Shown piece after piece: positions 38,956 to 50,519 of a DNA stretch of 64,000 nt; positions within the stretch are counted from its first letter, which is position 1, and each line of letters opens with the position of its first letter. Source of the DNA: Ifrita kowaldi (taxonomy: Eukaryota > Chordata > Aves > Passeriformes > Cinclosomatidae); NCBI GenBank assembly GCA_013398055.1, contig VZRS01008243.1:124001-188000 (forward strand), given 5' to 3'. The notes beneath the pieces were generated by a model. That model was not told the origin of the DNA and did no database searches. It worked only from the letters and a program-made list of their open reading frames with translations. Position numbers and translations under genes: made by a program.

Positions 38956-39004
38956 AAAAGAGAGAAGGAGAAGAGAGAAAGAAAGAGAGAGAAGGAGGGA
39001 GGGG
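38956..39004 (+). repeat. 49-bp uninterrupted homopurine tract
   Basis: Every base is A or G, with GAGA, GAAA and GGGA units, ending GGGAGGGG. Such tracts can adopt intramolecular triplex (H-DNA) structure when a mirror repeat is present; mirror symmetry here is only partial. It is a common kind of simple repeat. Confidence 0.9.
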
Positions 39005-41129
39005 CCTGAATGCCACTATTCCTCTGCCCTGTGTTTCTCTTTTCCCTGCATCTCTAAGGTCATTCTATAAAATCAGGTTTTATCAGGAACAATTAAGTAG
39101 CATTTCCCTGCATAATTTTACCTGACCTGGTTTGGTATTTTAGGTAAACCAAATAGAGCAAAGCAACTAAAAAGTGTTTAGACATACCATTCTGGTAAAT
39201 AGAAGTTGTAAATTCAAGTGTCACGTTCTCTTTGTGGTTTTAACCTGAGTCTTGCAACACACAGTTGCTATACACCCATTATGGAGACAGCCTGAATGGT
39301 ACAGTGAAAAGATTATGTAACAGTCAGTTTTCTGCTCAGGTTTCCAACTTTCAGATTTTTTGAGATCCACTTGAAAATGTGGCCAAAGATCCTAGAAAGG
39401 GTAAAATAAGAAAACAATAATAACTGCAAAAGAAGTCATGGAAATTTAGAATCCTTTAATCTGAGACAGAGGTTGACTGATTGACTGGGATTAGAAAGCC
39501 TGGAGGATAGGTTCTATGCTTAAGAACTGCATAATTCCCATATGATTTAAGGCGCTGAAAACACATGGTGATGTCTTCCAGGCCCCTGTTTTACCCTAAT
39601 GGTAGATAGCACATAGAAAGAAAATGGCAGTTTCCAAAAATGACCTTGAGCTCACTAAAAGGAGGTAGGCCCTGAGGATGTTACAGAGGCACTGCAGAAA
39701 GGAGATCACAAAATTAAGCACTTTGCAGCTGCTAAATACGAGTCAACATGTCTTTCAGCATAAAAGACTCAAGATACTATGCCCTGGATATCTTTGGATA
39801 TATCTAAACAGACCCATATAGTTGGGATGCTTTTTCTGATGCCTCTAAACTCAGATCTGAAAGAAGTTACACATTTATAGTGACACTGAAGTAAAACAGA
39901 AATCTTAAAGTGCTGAAAAGAAAAAAAATTAAAAAAAATTAGGCTCCTGGAGTGTTTCAGACTCCACATTCATGTGTTGACAAAGAGTTAGCTATTTATA
40001 ATTTAGATACAATACTGCATCATTGTATATTATTTAACTGCAACAAAGAAAAATTACAAAGAGATTTCTTTTTTTCCTGGCAAATTCTGGAGGAGGAGGG
40101 CAAAGTTGATATGTACTTGAATTGTATAATATTTACTGAATTTAAATTACATTTGCACACACTTTAAAGATTTTTGTATGCAAACAGCACAGTTGCCAAC
40201 CAGTAACTGCAAAGTACATAATAATTTAGTGATATTAACATATTTTGTATATTTTTCAGCAAGTGAATTAATTGTAAGTTGTGTACTTTTTATTAATCAT
40301 TGAATGCTTAGTCTCAGTGTTTAATTTGAAACGTAACTGATTTGCAATATGTGTTTCAAGTTTAGTGTTTGACTACATTCACTTTCTGTCATTATCTGCT
40401 GATTAGTTTATCTATAATTGAAGTCAATAAACTCTCTTTAATATACTGTACTTCTGTGTATCATTAAATACTGGTTGTAATCAGAGAACTACTTCAGTGC
40501 TTTGGAATTGCAAGAACATGTAAAGGATGGTCTGATATTCTCTTTCTCACTACACAAACATTTAAATGTCCAAAACATGAATCAGTAGCAATTCTATTTT
40601 AAATTGTAATCACTAGTTGTAATGGCACCCCATTACCTTAAATCCTGGTTTAGTTGCAAAATCAGTATGTAGTCAGCAACTGGAATAAACAAGTCATCTT
40701 TAAGCAACAATAACACATATTATAAGGAGATTCCTATTCAAATAAAATAGAGCAAAGTGCTATGTGGCGAAGCTTCACCCTCCAGAGAATCTGACTCATG
40801 TATTTCTTTCTGTCCTAGAAGTCTGCATGGCAGCATAATGTCAGAGACATCTCCAAAACACCAAGCATCTCAAAAATTGTTTGGTAAACCAAAAAGTAAA
40901 CCATGTGCTAAAGTGTTTTGCTCAATCAAGGTCTTAATTTGTCCACATCAGTTCAGCATAGCCCTAGAAATATTGTGAATGAAGGTCTCCACATCACATG
41001 CCTAAGCTTACTTTATCCAGCCTTGGAAGGGGTCGGGTACCAGGAACATGATTTAAAATGGCAAGCTGATCAGAGGGACTGTTCAACTAGCCAGCTACAA
41101 GAAATGGAGCAGAGAAGGGATAGTCATCT
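39005..41129. other. AT-rich non-coding DNA; possible polyadenylation context
   Basis: The segment 40160-40460 is AT-rich with 3'-UTR-like composition and has an AATAAA at 40426-40431, followed about 20 bases later by a GT-rich CTTCTGTGTATC. No open frame leads into it, so it is only a weak poly(A)-site candidate on the plus strand. Confidence 0.35.
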
Positions 41130-41590
41130 TCTGCTCTGCACTCACTAGACCACATCTAGAATATTGCATCCAGATTTGGATAACTACAATAAAGGCAGGA
41201 GTTCAGGGGAAGGCTACCAGAATGATCAAGGTTGTGTTGTTCACCCTGCAAAGAGAGGCTGAAGGACCAGGTCTTGTTGAGTCTGGAGGAAAGATGGCTT
41301 CAGGGAAACCTAAAAACCAACAAGGAACCACACTGAGAAGAGGGAGCCATGCCCTCGAAAGCACTGAGTGGGAAGACAAGACAATAGTGATAAGATGGAA
41401 AAAGATCAGACTGGACATAGGGGAAACTATTTTGAGTACAAATACAGGGGAGTCATTTGCCCTGGGAGATTGTGCAGTCCACCCTTGAATGTTTTTAAAT
41501 ACCCATCTGGATATGGCCTGGGGAAATGCGGCTTGATTCTGTGGCTGACCATGCCTGAATGGGAGGTTGTATGAGAAACCTCCTTGTTTC
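41130..41590 (+). mobile_element. Old CR1 LINE 3' fragment
   Basis: Heavily diverged, but the order matches CR1 ORF2 C terminus to 3' UTR: TGCTCTGCACTCACTAGACC and ATCTAGAATATTGCATCCAG (the SALVRPHLEYC region), then GGCTACCAGAATGATCAAGG, AAAGATCAGACTGGACATAG, CCTGGGAGATTGTGCAGTCC, GAATGTTTTTAAATACCCAT, and GAATGGGAGGTTGTATGAG. No usable frame survives. It is visibly older than the two CR1 copies at 27-30 kb, and the 3' terminal octamer repeats are not recognisable. Confidence 0.85.
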
Positions 41591-41865
41591 CTTACAATAT
41601 GACTTATTGCCTGATTCAGTGACCTGTTTTAGTACTGTGACCTTTAAAAAAGAGACAGTATCAACTACAGTCAGTCCAAATCTGAGAATGCTCACAGAGA
41701 CAGGTAGAAAAAAATATGTGCTTACATTTCCATTGCTGTGAGCTGTCCTACCAGCAGACAAGACTGAAAAACACTATTGCCACTTCTGTACTAAAGCAGG
41801 TTTATGTTTGGCTAGCAGGGGTTGCTGACAAGGGATCTTTCATTCTTCTACCCTCTTCCATGTCA
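41591..41865. other. Spacer between CR1 fragments
   Basis: Nothing is recognised in this stretch, and composition is close to the local average. Confidence 0.5.
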
Positions 41866-41915
41866 TAGAATCGTAGGATGGTTTGGGTAGGAGACCTTCA
41901 CATATTTAGTCAGAC
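41866..41915 (-). mobile_element. CR1 3'-tail fragment, antisense
   Basis: CATAGAATCGTAGGATGGTT then TGGGTAGGAGACCTTCA is the reverse complement of a CR1 3' terminus (AAGGTCCCTTCCAACCC, then ATTCTATG repeats). Only the last ~50 bases are present. Confidence 0.8.
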
Positions 41916-44900
41916 TTTCTTTAAAACTGCTATAGTACCGAAAATGATCAGTTCAAAAAAATTGCATTTAAGCACTCTGTAAGTTATGCGAGTAGCTAAT
42001 GCATTTTAAATCTTGAACTATGAAATTGTTCAATTGACGTACCTGTATAAATATATTGCCACAGGCTATACATTAAATATAAGACCAATGAAGTGGAAAA
42101 CCGATTTGTCAGTATGATGTGATTTACTGACAGGGTATTTTTCCTTCTCAGTGAAAAATAAAAATGGAGGAGATATTCCGCATTATGGTCTGGTTTTGGT
42201 ATCTGAGCAATTGCCGATGAGCTTAACTCTTCCTGAGGGCTGATGGCATGTAAACTCTGAAAATAAAAAAATATTTCATTATCTACAAAAATGCTATATT
42301 GCTAGACTTGAAAAGAACCACTCACGTCTCTTAAATGTTTATAATTGCTCAGATTAATTAACCTAGAAAATTTCTTCCTTTTTGTAGCCTTTTCTTTGGT
42401 TTCAGTAGGTCTTCAACTAGCAGAGTAAACATTTTGGTCTGGCTTCATCACAGCTATTTTTGCACAAAAATATTGCTCATAAATATGCTATACTATCCAA
42501 TAAATGAGAATTTCTGTTCTGCTTCCATTCATCAGATAGAAAGCATGAAAACTGGAAATCAGAGTCTCAGTTATTAGCCAGTTACCTTGTCAACTTTTTA
42601 CAGGTTTGTAGTTTCCTGAATCTTTTTTTTTGCCTTTTATGTAGAAGGTAATGATACATTCCAGTCACTCTTCCTCTCATCTGGAATTTTTCTTGACCTC
42701 TATAACCTTCCAAAAATGATGGAGTGGCTTTGCAACAACAACATTCAACCCCGTTTTCAGCCTTGGATGCATCCTATAAATTGCCAGCAACATTGTCTAC
42801 AGACATTAGTGTAACCATTCTACTAGTGGTTAACTGTATGCTTCATCTTTTCTTCTTGGCATAGATCTAGGCTGACCTTACCTGTGAAGACTGCAAAAAG
42901 AGCAATGTTCAGCATTCTGTCCTTTCCTTTTGTCCTTTTTTTTTCCATCCTTTTCTTAGTCATTTTTGACTAATTTGCCAACCTCATTCTGCAGCAGTTT
43001 CTCAAAAGCTCAAAGCTTCTTCCTTATTTGCTAACAATCAGTTCAGCAGAGCACTGCTCCTAGTGAGCTGCACAGTAGCTGCATTAGGACGCACAACACC
43101 CTACAAAAATCTCTCAAATTGCTTGTGCACCATTGTGTTGCTTTCTGAAGTCCCCCACAAGAATCAGGATCTGCAGAGCTAAGGATTTCCCAAATTGTTG
43201 CTTAGCTCTGGAGAGTTAGCTAGACTGTTCATCCTGACCAAAATAAATATTATAAAGCAGGAAGATCTGTGAATGTCTACAAGTTCTGAGCTGTGCATGA
43301 TATAAAATCTGTAAAATGTAAAGTCAATCTCAAAACTGGAGGAAGATAAACAAGGCACATCCTCTCTTCTTTTCTCCCAGCCTCTGAAGTGGGACAGATC
43401 TATGCAGAGGAGTTACCTACACCATCCTGAATGTTTTCACTGTACAAGTACTGAGACTATTTAAAGACTGCACCTCCTTGAGCACTAATCTTTTTAAATC
43501 TCTCTCCAATAGTGTCAAAACCTAGTACTTGGTAAATATTCTGAAGTTTGTGTTTAATGTAGAAAGAAACGTGAGAGCAACAATTCAAATAATCTATCCT
43601 TTTTTAAGCAATACTCTGGTATCACCTGATGCTATATGACTGAAAGGGTAAGCAAATTTGGAACAGGTTTCCAGGGAGACTTATATTTGGATTTTTAAGT
43701 GATGATTCCCACTTTAATTGAAATAATAGAAACACGCCCACTGTAAATATCTATGCTACCAACAATGACATTTACAATTTCCTATTATTTAGAGTAAGAA
43801 TACCAGTTTTAACTTCTAATGACTGGAATCAGTTCTACTTTGGAAAAGCCAGAGATTATTCTTGGAAAAAACATGATAAATCTGGGTATTGTCTCAGAAA
43901 GTTTAAATTAAGATTTAACTGTTTGAGTCTTTTGTTCAATTTTTCTCAGATTATACTCCAGTTGAATTTTATCTTCTTTTCTTTTTATTTCACTCCCTTC
44001 CTTGTATAATTGCATTTCCATCTGGCAATACTCCTTCATAATTTTCTCCACTCAAATAATATCCCTTTCTAAGTCATCTAGTTTCTACTTCCAAATCTCC
44101 TGACTAATGCATAATAGGAGATTACACCACCTCTCAAAGCCAATTTACAGCCTTACCAAAACATTGCTGGAAAAACTTAGCATTCTTATTTTTATATGTT
44201 TCCCAACAGAAGGCCAATTAGTTTTGGAAGCCTTCAGGATCTCATAATACGGATAGGAGATTTTTATGATTTATTTTTAGATGCAGAAGGTTTCAATTAG
44301 ATGGTAAGGGTGAAAGAGTCACAGCTGAGGATGTGGGGGTTTCTTTTCTAGCTGCAGGCCTAAAATTATATGATGAATCACCAAAGCAGAAAAATCACTG
44401 TTTTACCTTCTTATCAGACATGTAGTCTTCTAAGATGGAAAATGTTATATTAAAAGATGCCAATATCCCTGCTTATTTTCCATATAAAACAAGAAAGCCA
44501 TGTCCTATTCATTTGACTGACACAGAAAGTTCTAGAAAATATTTCAATGCTATAAAGAATTAGGATTCCACTTTTTTTTCTGCTACTTTTTATGCCTCTG
44601 GACACTTCAAGCCAGAATTCTAAGCATTGTACAACATAGCAGTGGCTCTTGCTCCATCTCTAGGGGGTTAACGTTTGCTGCAGCACAAGACAACCATTTC
44701 AGAATACAAAACAGTGATTTGAATTTTTTCTCCTATTGCCACCATAACCGATTTCTGGAATATCCTGATACTTCTGCTCCAGGCCTTGTTCCAGGTTCTC
44801 TTCAGGTCTAAGAATTATTGCAAAGAAAATTTCAAAATGCTGTAATACTTCTCGAGAAACTGAGTTTGCAATGTAGAAGCCACAGCAAAACACAAAGCAG

Positions 44901-45155
44901 CATTAAGAAAGTAGGTGGCATTTGATCTCTGAGTAGGAAACTAATACTATAAGGCAAATCTGTCACAGCTCAGGGCAGATGTGACTCATCAGGCTGAACA
45001 AAGACACCAGTCCACGTGTCAGGAAGCTCCTATGCTTTCTTGTATAATCACGTGAACTCCGGGGACCAGCTCACTATTTAGTCTCAAAAGTGTTGGCTAA
45101 CAAGCCCTTAACTTTTACAGTACACTTCTGAAGCTCTCAGCTCCTTCAACAAACT
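41916..45155. other. AT-rich non-coding DNA, nothing recognised
   Basis: No gene or transposon is visible. Short pyrimidine-rich stretches occur at 42620 and 43940-44060. Confidence 0.5.
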
Positions 45156-45664
45156 TCAGTATGAAGTAGGGGATAGAATATGATAACCACACTCTGCCAG
45201 GACAAAGGAGGAGAGGAGAGCAGTAAGGGCCAAAAAGGGAGAAAGAGAAGAAAGATCACCAGACCTTAGAGCTTGAATTGTTCCTGCCACATGTATGGTC
45301 TGGATCTCGGGTAATAAAGAAGGGAAAACATAGAGAAAGAGAGGAAAACATGCACAAGTGGGACAAATCCACTTCCTTTTATGGTTTTCCTGGTTCATCC
45401 TTTTATATAAAATAGATTTTTCCTGCCATTGTGTTCGTGAATGTGCAACCAACCCTGTTGAGTCCTCCATGAACTAATTGGCAGGGGCAGGGAAATTGTC
45501 ACAGGAGCACTGAGTGTGAGTCTAAAGGTGGAAAAGGAAGTTGGCTCGGAACAGCACTGCCCCAGCTCCATGGGACCCTCTCCTACAATCACCACTTTCC
45601 TGTCACAACAGTCAGAATGGTAGAGACAGAACATGCTTATGCTTATGCCCAGTCCTCTACACAA
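45156..45664. other. GC-richer segment of unknown nature
   Basis: Composition rises relative to the flanks, and two overlapping minus frames (104 and 89 codons) run through it in different phases. Neither translation shows a known motif. It could be an old repeat or a regulatory region; I cannot decide. Confidence 0.3.
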
Positions 45665-47880
45665 CCAACACTATCTAGTTGCTCAATTTAGTAAATTATT
45701 GTCCATTCAGCTAAGATATTATTCATGACTGAGTGTCACAGGTTAAAGTCTGCCCAAAGCACAGCTCATTTAAGTGAGATCGTAACTACACTGCCCAGAG
45801 TTAACTCCTTAGACAACGGAGACATAAAGTATGTATGGTACACTTAATACATTTTTACTGAAACGTAAAATTAAGTATGGTACACTTAATTTTAAGTAGC
45901 ACCTGAGATTAAATCTGTAGTTAAATAACAGCATTTTTTGGTTTGACTACTGAAAACACAATCAGAAATGTAAGATGCACAGAAAACACAGAAATGTTAC
46001 AACTATAGGATTTATCAGAAAATATATGAAACAAATGCTGCAAAGTAGACCTTCTTAAACTGAATGGAATCATTGGAAGTAATTATCAAGGTAAGTCTAC
46101 ATGTATAAGAGGCTGGGAAATGAGACCACTAGGATTTGAATGAGACCGAGACAGCTGGTTGTACCTGAACATGTAATTCACTTAAATTTCATTGTAGTTA
46201 ATTGCTGTAAGAAATAAACAAGAAAATTGCTTTGTTACCCCCTCTCTGAAAATTACAGTCTATATGAAAGGAATACTTTGAAGACAATGGCTTCTACGAA
46301 GAAAGTTATAACTTTAAGGAAGGAGATTGCTTACACAGCAGGATACAAACTACAGCAATTTTTTTTAAAATGGCTTTTAGCTTATGTAGTGAATCTGCCA
46401 GGCAGATGATTTGTAAGGAAACATTGTATACCTGCTGCAGTTTGTTGCTGGTACGATTTATTTGCAAAATCTATGTAATATGCATCTACTATATTCCTGA
46501 ATGGTTAACAGATCAGCATAGAATTTGAGGAAGAAAAATCAACTGCACTGTGCATATTGCTGTTTTCCATGTAATAGAAAGTTTGGCAAAATACATTAAT
46601 ATCGAAATCACCAAAAGAGAAGGAGACACAGAGATTTGTGTGTCTTCAGTCTAAATCTGCCAGTTTCAGAAAACCTGTGTCTCTGATTTTTTCAGTGCTA
46701 TCCTGGGAAAGACAATAATATCAGGGTTTTAAGCCACTATGGTGAACATTAAATTTTAATGTTCTTGTGGAGCTTTAAGTGCATTTTTTTTCTCCATTGT
46801 AACAAAAACTGCAACAACCAAGAGGAAGAAAACAATTTTAAAAATCTCAGTCTTACCCCTCAGTGTTTTCCAATAGGAACCTTAATTTTTCATGCTCTCC
46901 TTAGCATTTAAGTCTTTTTAAGGAAGTCTTGTTGATCCCCTTAAGTACAGCAAGAAATCATGAAGAGGCATTTAAAAATATACTCTGGAATCTCCTCTTT
47001 CTTTTCTTTTAAAGTTGAAAATGCATTTAGGTTAAAGATTTATTGTTCTACATTCCTGAGCAAGCCAGATGGGTTTTAAAGGAAGTTCTGAATTGTTTCT
47101 ACATCTGAATGATCCAAAGCTTGATGAGGCCCAACTCTTGCAGGGGGGCACTTGAGGAGAGATTCTTAGGCAGCAAAAAAAATCACCATGATCAGTAAAA
47201 GTTAAAAAGCACACCTGTAGGTTATAGAACCTGTGATTGGATGGCTTAATTTTGAAGTTGTTTGTTTGGGGGGGGTGGGTTTTAAAATTGACTAGATAAA
47301 GGTTTGCTATATGAAAGCTATTACTGATTCAGTTCTAAGTAGAAGAATTGATATAAGATCATTACTACAGCCTTATCAGAAATTTCCACATCTTCATTTC
47401 TGTGAATAAATTAATAATTTTACTCCCCTCACCCCTCTCTCCATCATCTTCACCTCACACTCAATACCTAAAAATGTTTCAAACTGATCACAATCTTCCC
47501 CTCCTGCTGATTTCAGCCACTGTCTTCCCCATCTCCTCTTTCTAAGATTGCAGTGAAATCTCCTCCTCCTGACCTAATAATGTGTGTGATGCAATTTCAC
47601 AGGTATCTTTCTCAAACTGCTATCTTCTAATATATATTATCTGCCCTCCTACATCAGCTGATGCTGGTTTTGTAGTAATCTTGTGAGCTCTTCAGGTCAC
47701 AAGAAGTAGAGAATTCTGAGGGTACTAGTTCTTATGACAAAAAGATTCTAGTCTGTCTGACAGAAGGCACCTAAATCTTTCCATAACTTCCCGTTCACTT
47801 TTTGATGATCACAGCCAGCAGATGCAGATTTACTGATATATAAAAAGACTAAAATTTAAATCTAGTCACTCCTGGCCAGG
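45665..47880. other. AT-rich non-coding DNA
   Basis: Apart from the inverted repeat at 45866-45894 and an eight-G run at 47268-47275, no feature is supported. Confidence 0.5.
45866..45894. repeat. Perfect 11-bp inverted repeat, 7-nt spacer
   Basis: TAAAATTAAGT (45866-45876) and ACTTAATTTTA (45884-45894) flank ATGGTAC. A related direct copy of GTATGGTACACTTAA lies about 40 bases upstream (from 45834), so the right half looks duplicated locally. Confidence 0.9.
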
Positions 47881-48461
47881 TGTCATGATTTAAGCCCAGC
47901 TGGAAGTAAAGCCCCACACAGCCACTCCTCTGGCCTTACCCACTCTGTTGAGAAAGAGGCAAAAGATAAAGATTATGGGGTGAGATAACAAGTTACCGGA
48001 AACAGCAATGAGATAAGAAAATGAGCAGTAACAGCAGCAATATTAGTAACAGTATTAAAAGAGGGTGATTACATGCAAAATGTTCACTCAGTCAGAGGCA
48101 ACATGACTGCAGCCAGCACCACCCCACCGCTCCTTCCACCCCTTCTTTTCCCGAACAGAAAGGGACATCCATCTCCTCGGAAACAAGAGAGTTCTTTCCC
48201 CCTCACTCCTGGTAATGAAAACCAATGGTTGATAACAGGACCAGCATCATCCCACCACTCCATTCTGCACTCGCTCCTGTGGAAAAGGACAAAGTGCCAG
48301 CGAATGCTCCATGCACCACCTTTTTCCTCCACCCCAAGCCATGACCCCTTCTTAGAAGTGAGAATCCCTTACTTCCACCCCTAGAGATGGTGTGAATGGT
48401 ACAGAATAACAACCCAGGCACACCCACATGGCTGCTAATGTCCTTGGCCAAAACTAGGGCA
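47881..48461 (-). mobile_element. Solo LTR of an avian ERV, antisense, intact ends
   Basis: The element runs from TGTCATGATTTAAGCCCAGC to CCTTGGCCAAAACTAGGGCA, giving the TG...CA ends of a retroviral LTR (581 bp). The 5 bases before it (CCAGG, 47876-47880) are repeated exactly after it (CCAGG, 48462-48466), a 5-bp target-site duplication. On the minus strand it starts TGCCCTAGTTTTGGCC and ends with GGGCTTAAATCATGACA, related to the ends of the other LTRs here. The interior is diverged and includes an AC/CC-rich stretch. No gag, pol or env sequence is attached: internal recombination left one LTR. Confidence 0.9.
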
Positions 48462-48490
48462 CCAGGTCATGAAATGTTCATTTAATGTTC

Positions 48491-48579
48491 TGTGCTGGTT
48501 TGGCTCGATGTTCTTTTAATTTTTTATCTCACACAGAAAAATAAGTAAGTAATCCGTGTTCCAGGCCAAAACCACTACA
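48491..48579. repeat. 89-bp element with inverted LTR-like ends
   Basis: TGTGCTGGTTTGGCT (48491-48505) and GGCCAAAACCACTACA (48564-48579) are imperfect inverted repeats of each other, and both resemble the 5' end of the LTR family in this window (TGTACTGGTTTTGGCT type). The interior is AT-rich. It lies 25 bases beyond the solo LTR. It might be two opposed LTR end fragments left by rearrangement, or a small palindromic non-autonomous element. There is no clear target-site duplication. Confidence 0.45.
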
Positions 48580-50043
48580 CTTTTTTAGTGTTTCTGCCCA
48601 GTTTGCAAATTCAACCCGCTACAAATTGGTGGAGAATGCGGGCACTTTTCCTGAACACAAAGGCTTTTTTTTTCGTTACAAGTCTTTAAAAGCCTTTTAA
48701 CTGCGTCATTAGTCCAAAAAACTGTCCATCAACTCAGGGTCAACCCACAACATGTTCCTTAAGAATATGACTTTAATATCCAAATGAGTTGTGCATCAGA
48801 ATCTTCAATTCCCAGAATCAGAATCTTTCTGTAATTGAAAATTCCAGTCCATCTTGTTTTGACACTGTAGTCACTTAGTGCTAACTAAATCTCTACTATT
48901 TTCTTCCAGTATCAATGAAAAACAGATTCTTGGTTCGTCTGAGCATTTTTTACAAAGTCCTGCTCAAGAATTTGGTGACTAGGGCAGCTTGGATGTTTCA
49001 GTGTTTTCAGTCTCTGTCCTTTGTATTCCACATTTGTTCTTCTCTCACTTCTCATTAGCAATGTTTTTGTCCCAGCCACTAACCTGTACTCATCTTCATT
49101 TATACTTCTTCTCCTAAAAGTAATTTAAATATCATGATTAGTGATTTGCTTCCAAGACACATCTGAAAAGGATTATTCAGTACCTTTCTTTTCAACTGTG
49201 GAAGCTTCCCAGTGGTTCAGTGTTGAAATATTCACATTTCCTCTAGGCAATCCCTTCCATGTCAGCCTGTTGAGTGCTTTTAGGTTTGCAGACAGACGCA
49301 AACTTACAAGACATGCAGACAGCTTGTGAGCTAAAACTCCTGAGCTTTGAGGGGCATGTTTGCCTGAAGGGTGAACACAGTTCACTGCAGATCTACCGAA
49401 GTTCCATTTTGTTAATAAATGTACAGCGTGTAGCGGCTAAATGAAAAATGAAATTCAGTAGTAATTCCTGAAGGACCTCAGGGATGCGTTACACCAACAG
49501 AATGCCAATTTGTATTTTTAATAGGCTATTATACTGGTGAAGCATTAAAATCATTTTATAAGGATGCATGTCACAACATGCTGAAGCATCCTTGTGGTTA
49601 GAAGAGTAACGTAGTCATAATATAAATCCCAATTTTACCTTTTCTCTTTCTAACATGACTGTATATTTGATGGTACTAAAATACAGCATAGAAAAATCAG
49701 ATTTTTAGTCAAAGAAAATTTAAGAAATTCTCAAACGTAAGAACTCCTAAAAGACACTCCATTAGCAAGGTTTAGAGTTGTCCTGTCTCATGGAAGAAAT
49801 AACATGACTACTCTAATGTGTGTTGCTTCTTGTGGAGACATGTGGCTTTGCTAGGCTTTTTGTTATTTTATTTTCTTCAGCTGTTTTGTGTACACAGCCA
49901 GTTTTGAGGGAGATTTTGGCCACCTTTTAAGTAGTCATGCTACACAAGTTGGCAATATTATGATGTATTTTGGATATAAGCTGAGTTGTACTAACTTTAG
50001 GCTGCAGCGATGATGATTATTGACTTAAAAATTAGTTTACCAG
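48580..50043. other. AT-rich non-coding DNA between LTRs
   Basis: No gene. The frames at 49141-49385 on both strands overlap, which points to chance. Confidence 0.5.
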
Positions 50044-50519
50044 TGTGATGGGTAACCCCAGCCAGCAGCTAAGCATCCACATAGCTCTCATGCATCCTAT
50101 CCAGCAGGCTGAGAAAAGGAATAGGAAGAGCAAAAGCAAGAAAACTCGTGGGTCACAGTACACACAGATTAATCAGTGAAGAAAAAAGAAGGAAAAAAAA
50201 TAAATCATGCACAGGAAATCACTCACCACCTCCCTTAGCCCCAGCTTTTATTGTGACATTATATAGTACAGAAGATCCTTTTGACTAACTTAGGTCAGTT
50301 GTCCTGGCTATTTCCCCTCCCAATCTCTTGCCCATCCCCCAGCATACTCAATTAAGCAGAGCAGAGAGAGAAAAAGAAGAATGCCTTACCACTGTGTAAA
50401 CCACTGGTCAGAGGTAGCCCAGAAATGTTTATCAACACTGGTTTAGCCACAAGTCCAAACACAGCAGCACACTGACTGCTATGAAGACATTTAACTCTAT
50501 CCCACCCAGACCCAGTACA
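50044..50519 (-). mobile_element. Avian ERV solo LTR, antisense
   Basis: The plus strand begins TGTGATGGGTAACCCCAGCC and ends ACCCAGACCCAGTACA, so the minus strand reads TGTACTGGGTCTGGGTGGGA ... GGTTACCCATCACA, with TG...CA ends (476 bp). Within it, in minus order: GATAGAGTTAAATGTCTTCA, GTGTTGATAAACATTTCTGG, GACAACTGACCTAAG, AAAGCTGGGGCTAAGGGAGG, GTGATTTCCTGTGCATGA, and GAGTTTTCTTGCTTTTGCTC. These match the family seen at 29.9 and 52.4 kb. Some interior blocks are missing or rearranged relative to the remembered full form. I found no exact target-site duplication. No viral genes. Confidence 0.88.

Noticed and set aside
40426..40431. Functional polyadenylation site
   Set aside because: AATAAA with a GT-rich follow-on is present, but no upstream gene leads to it and the hexamer is common in AT-rich DNA.
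47268..47279. G-quadruplex
   Set aside because: There are only two G-runs (eight and three), not four separated runs.
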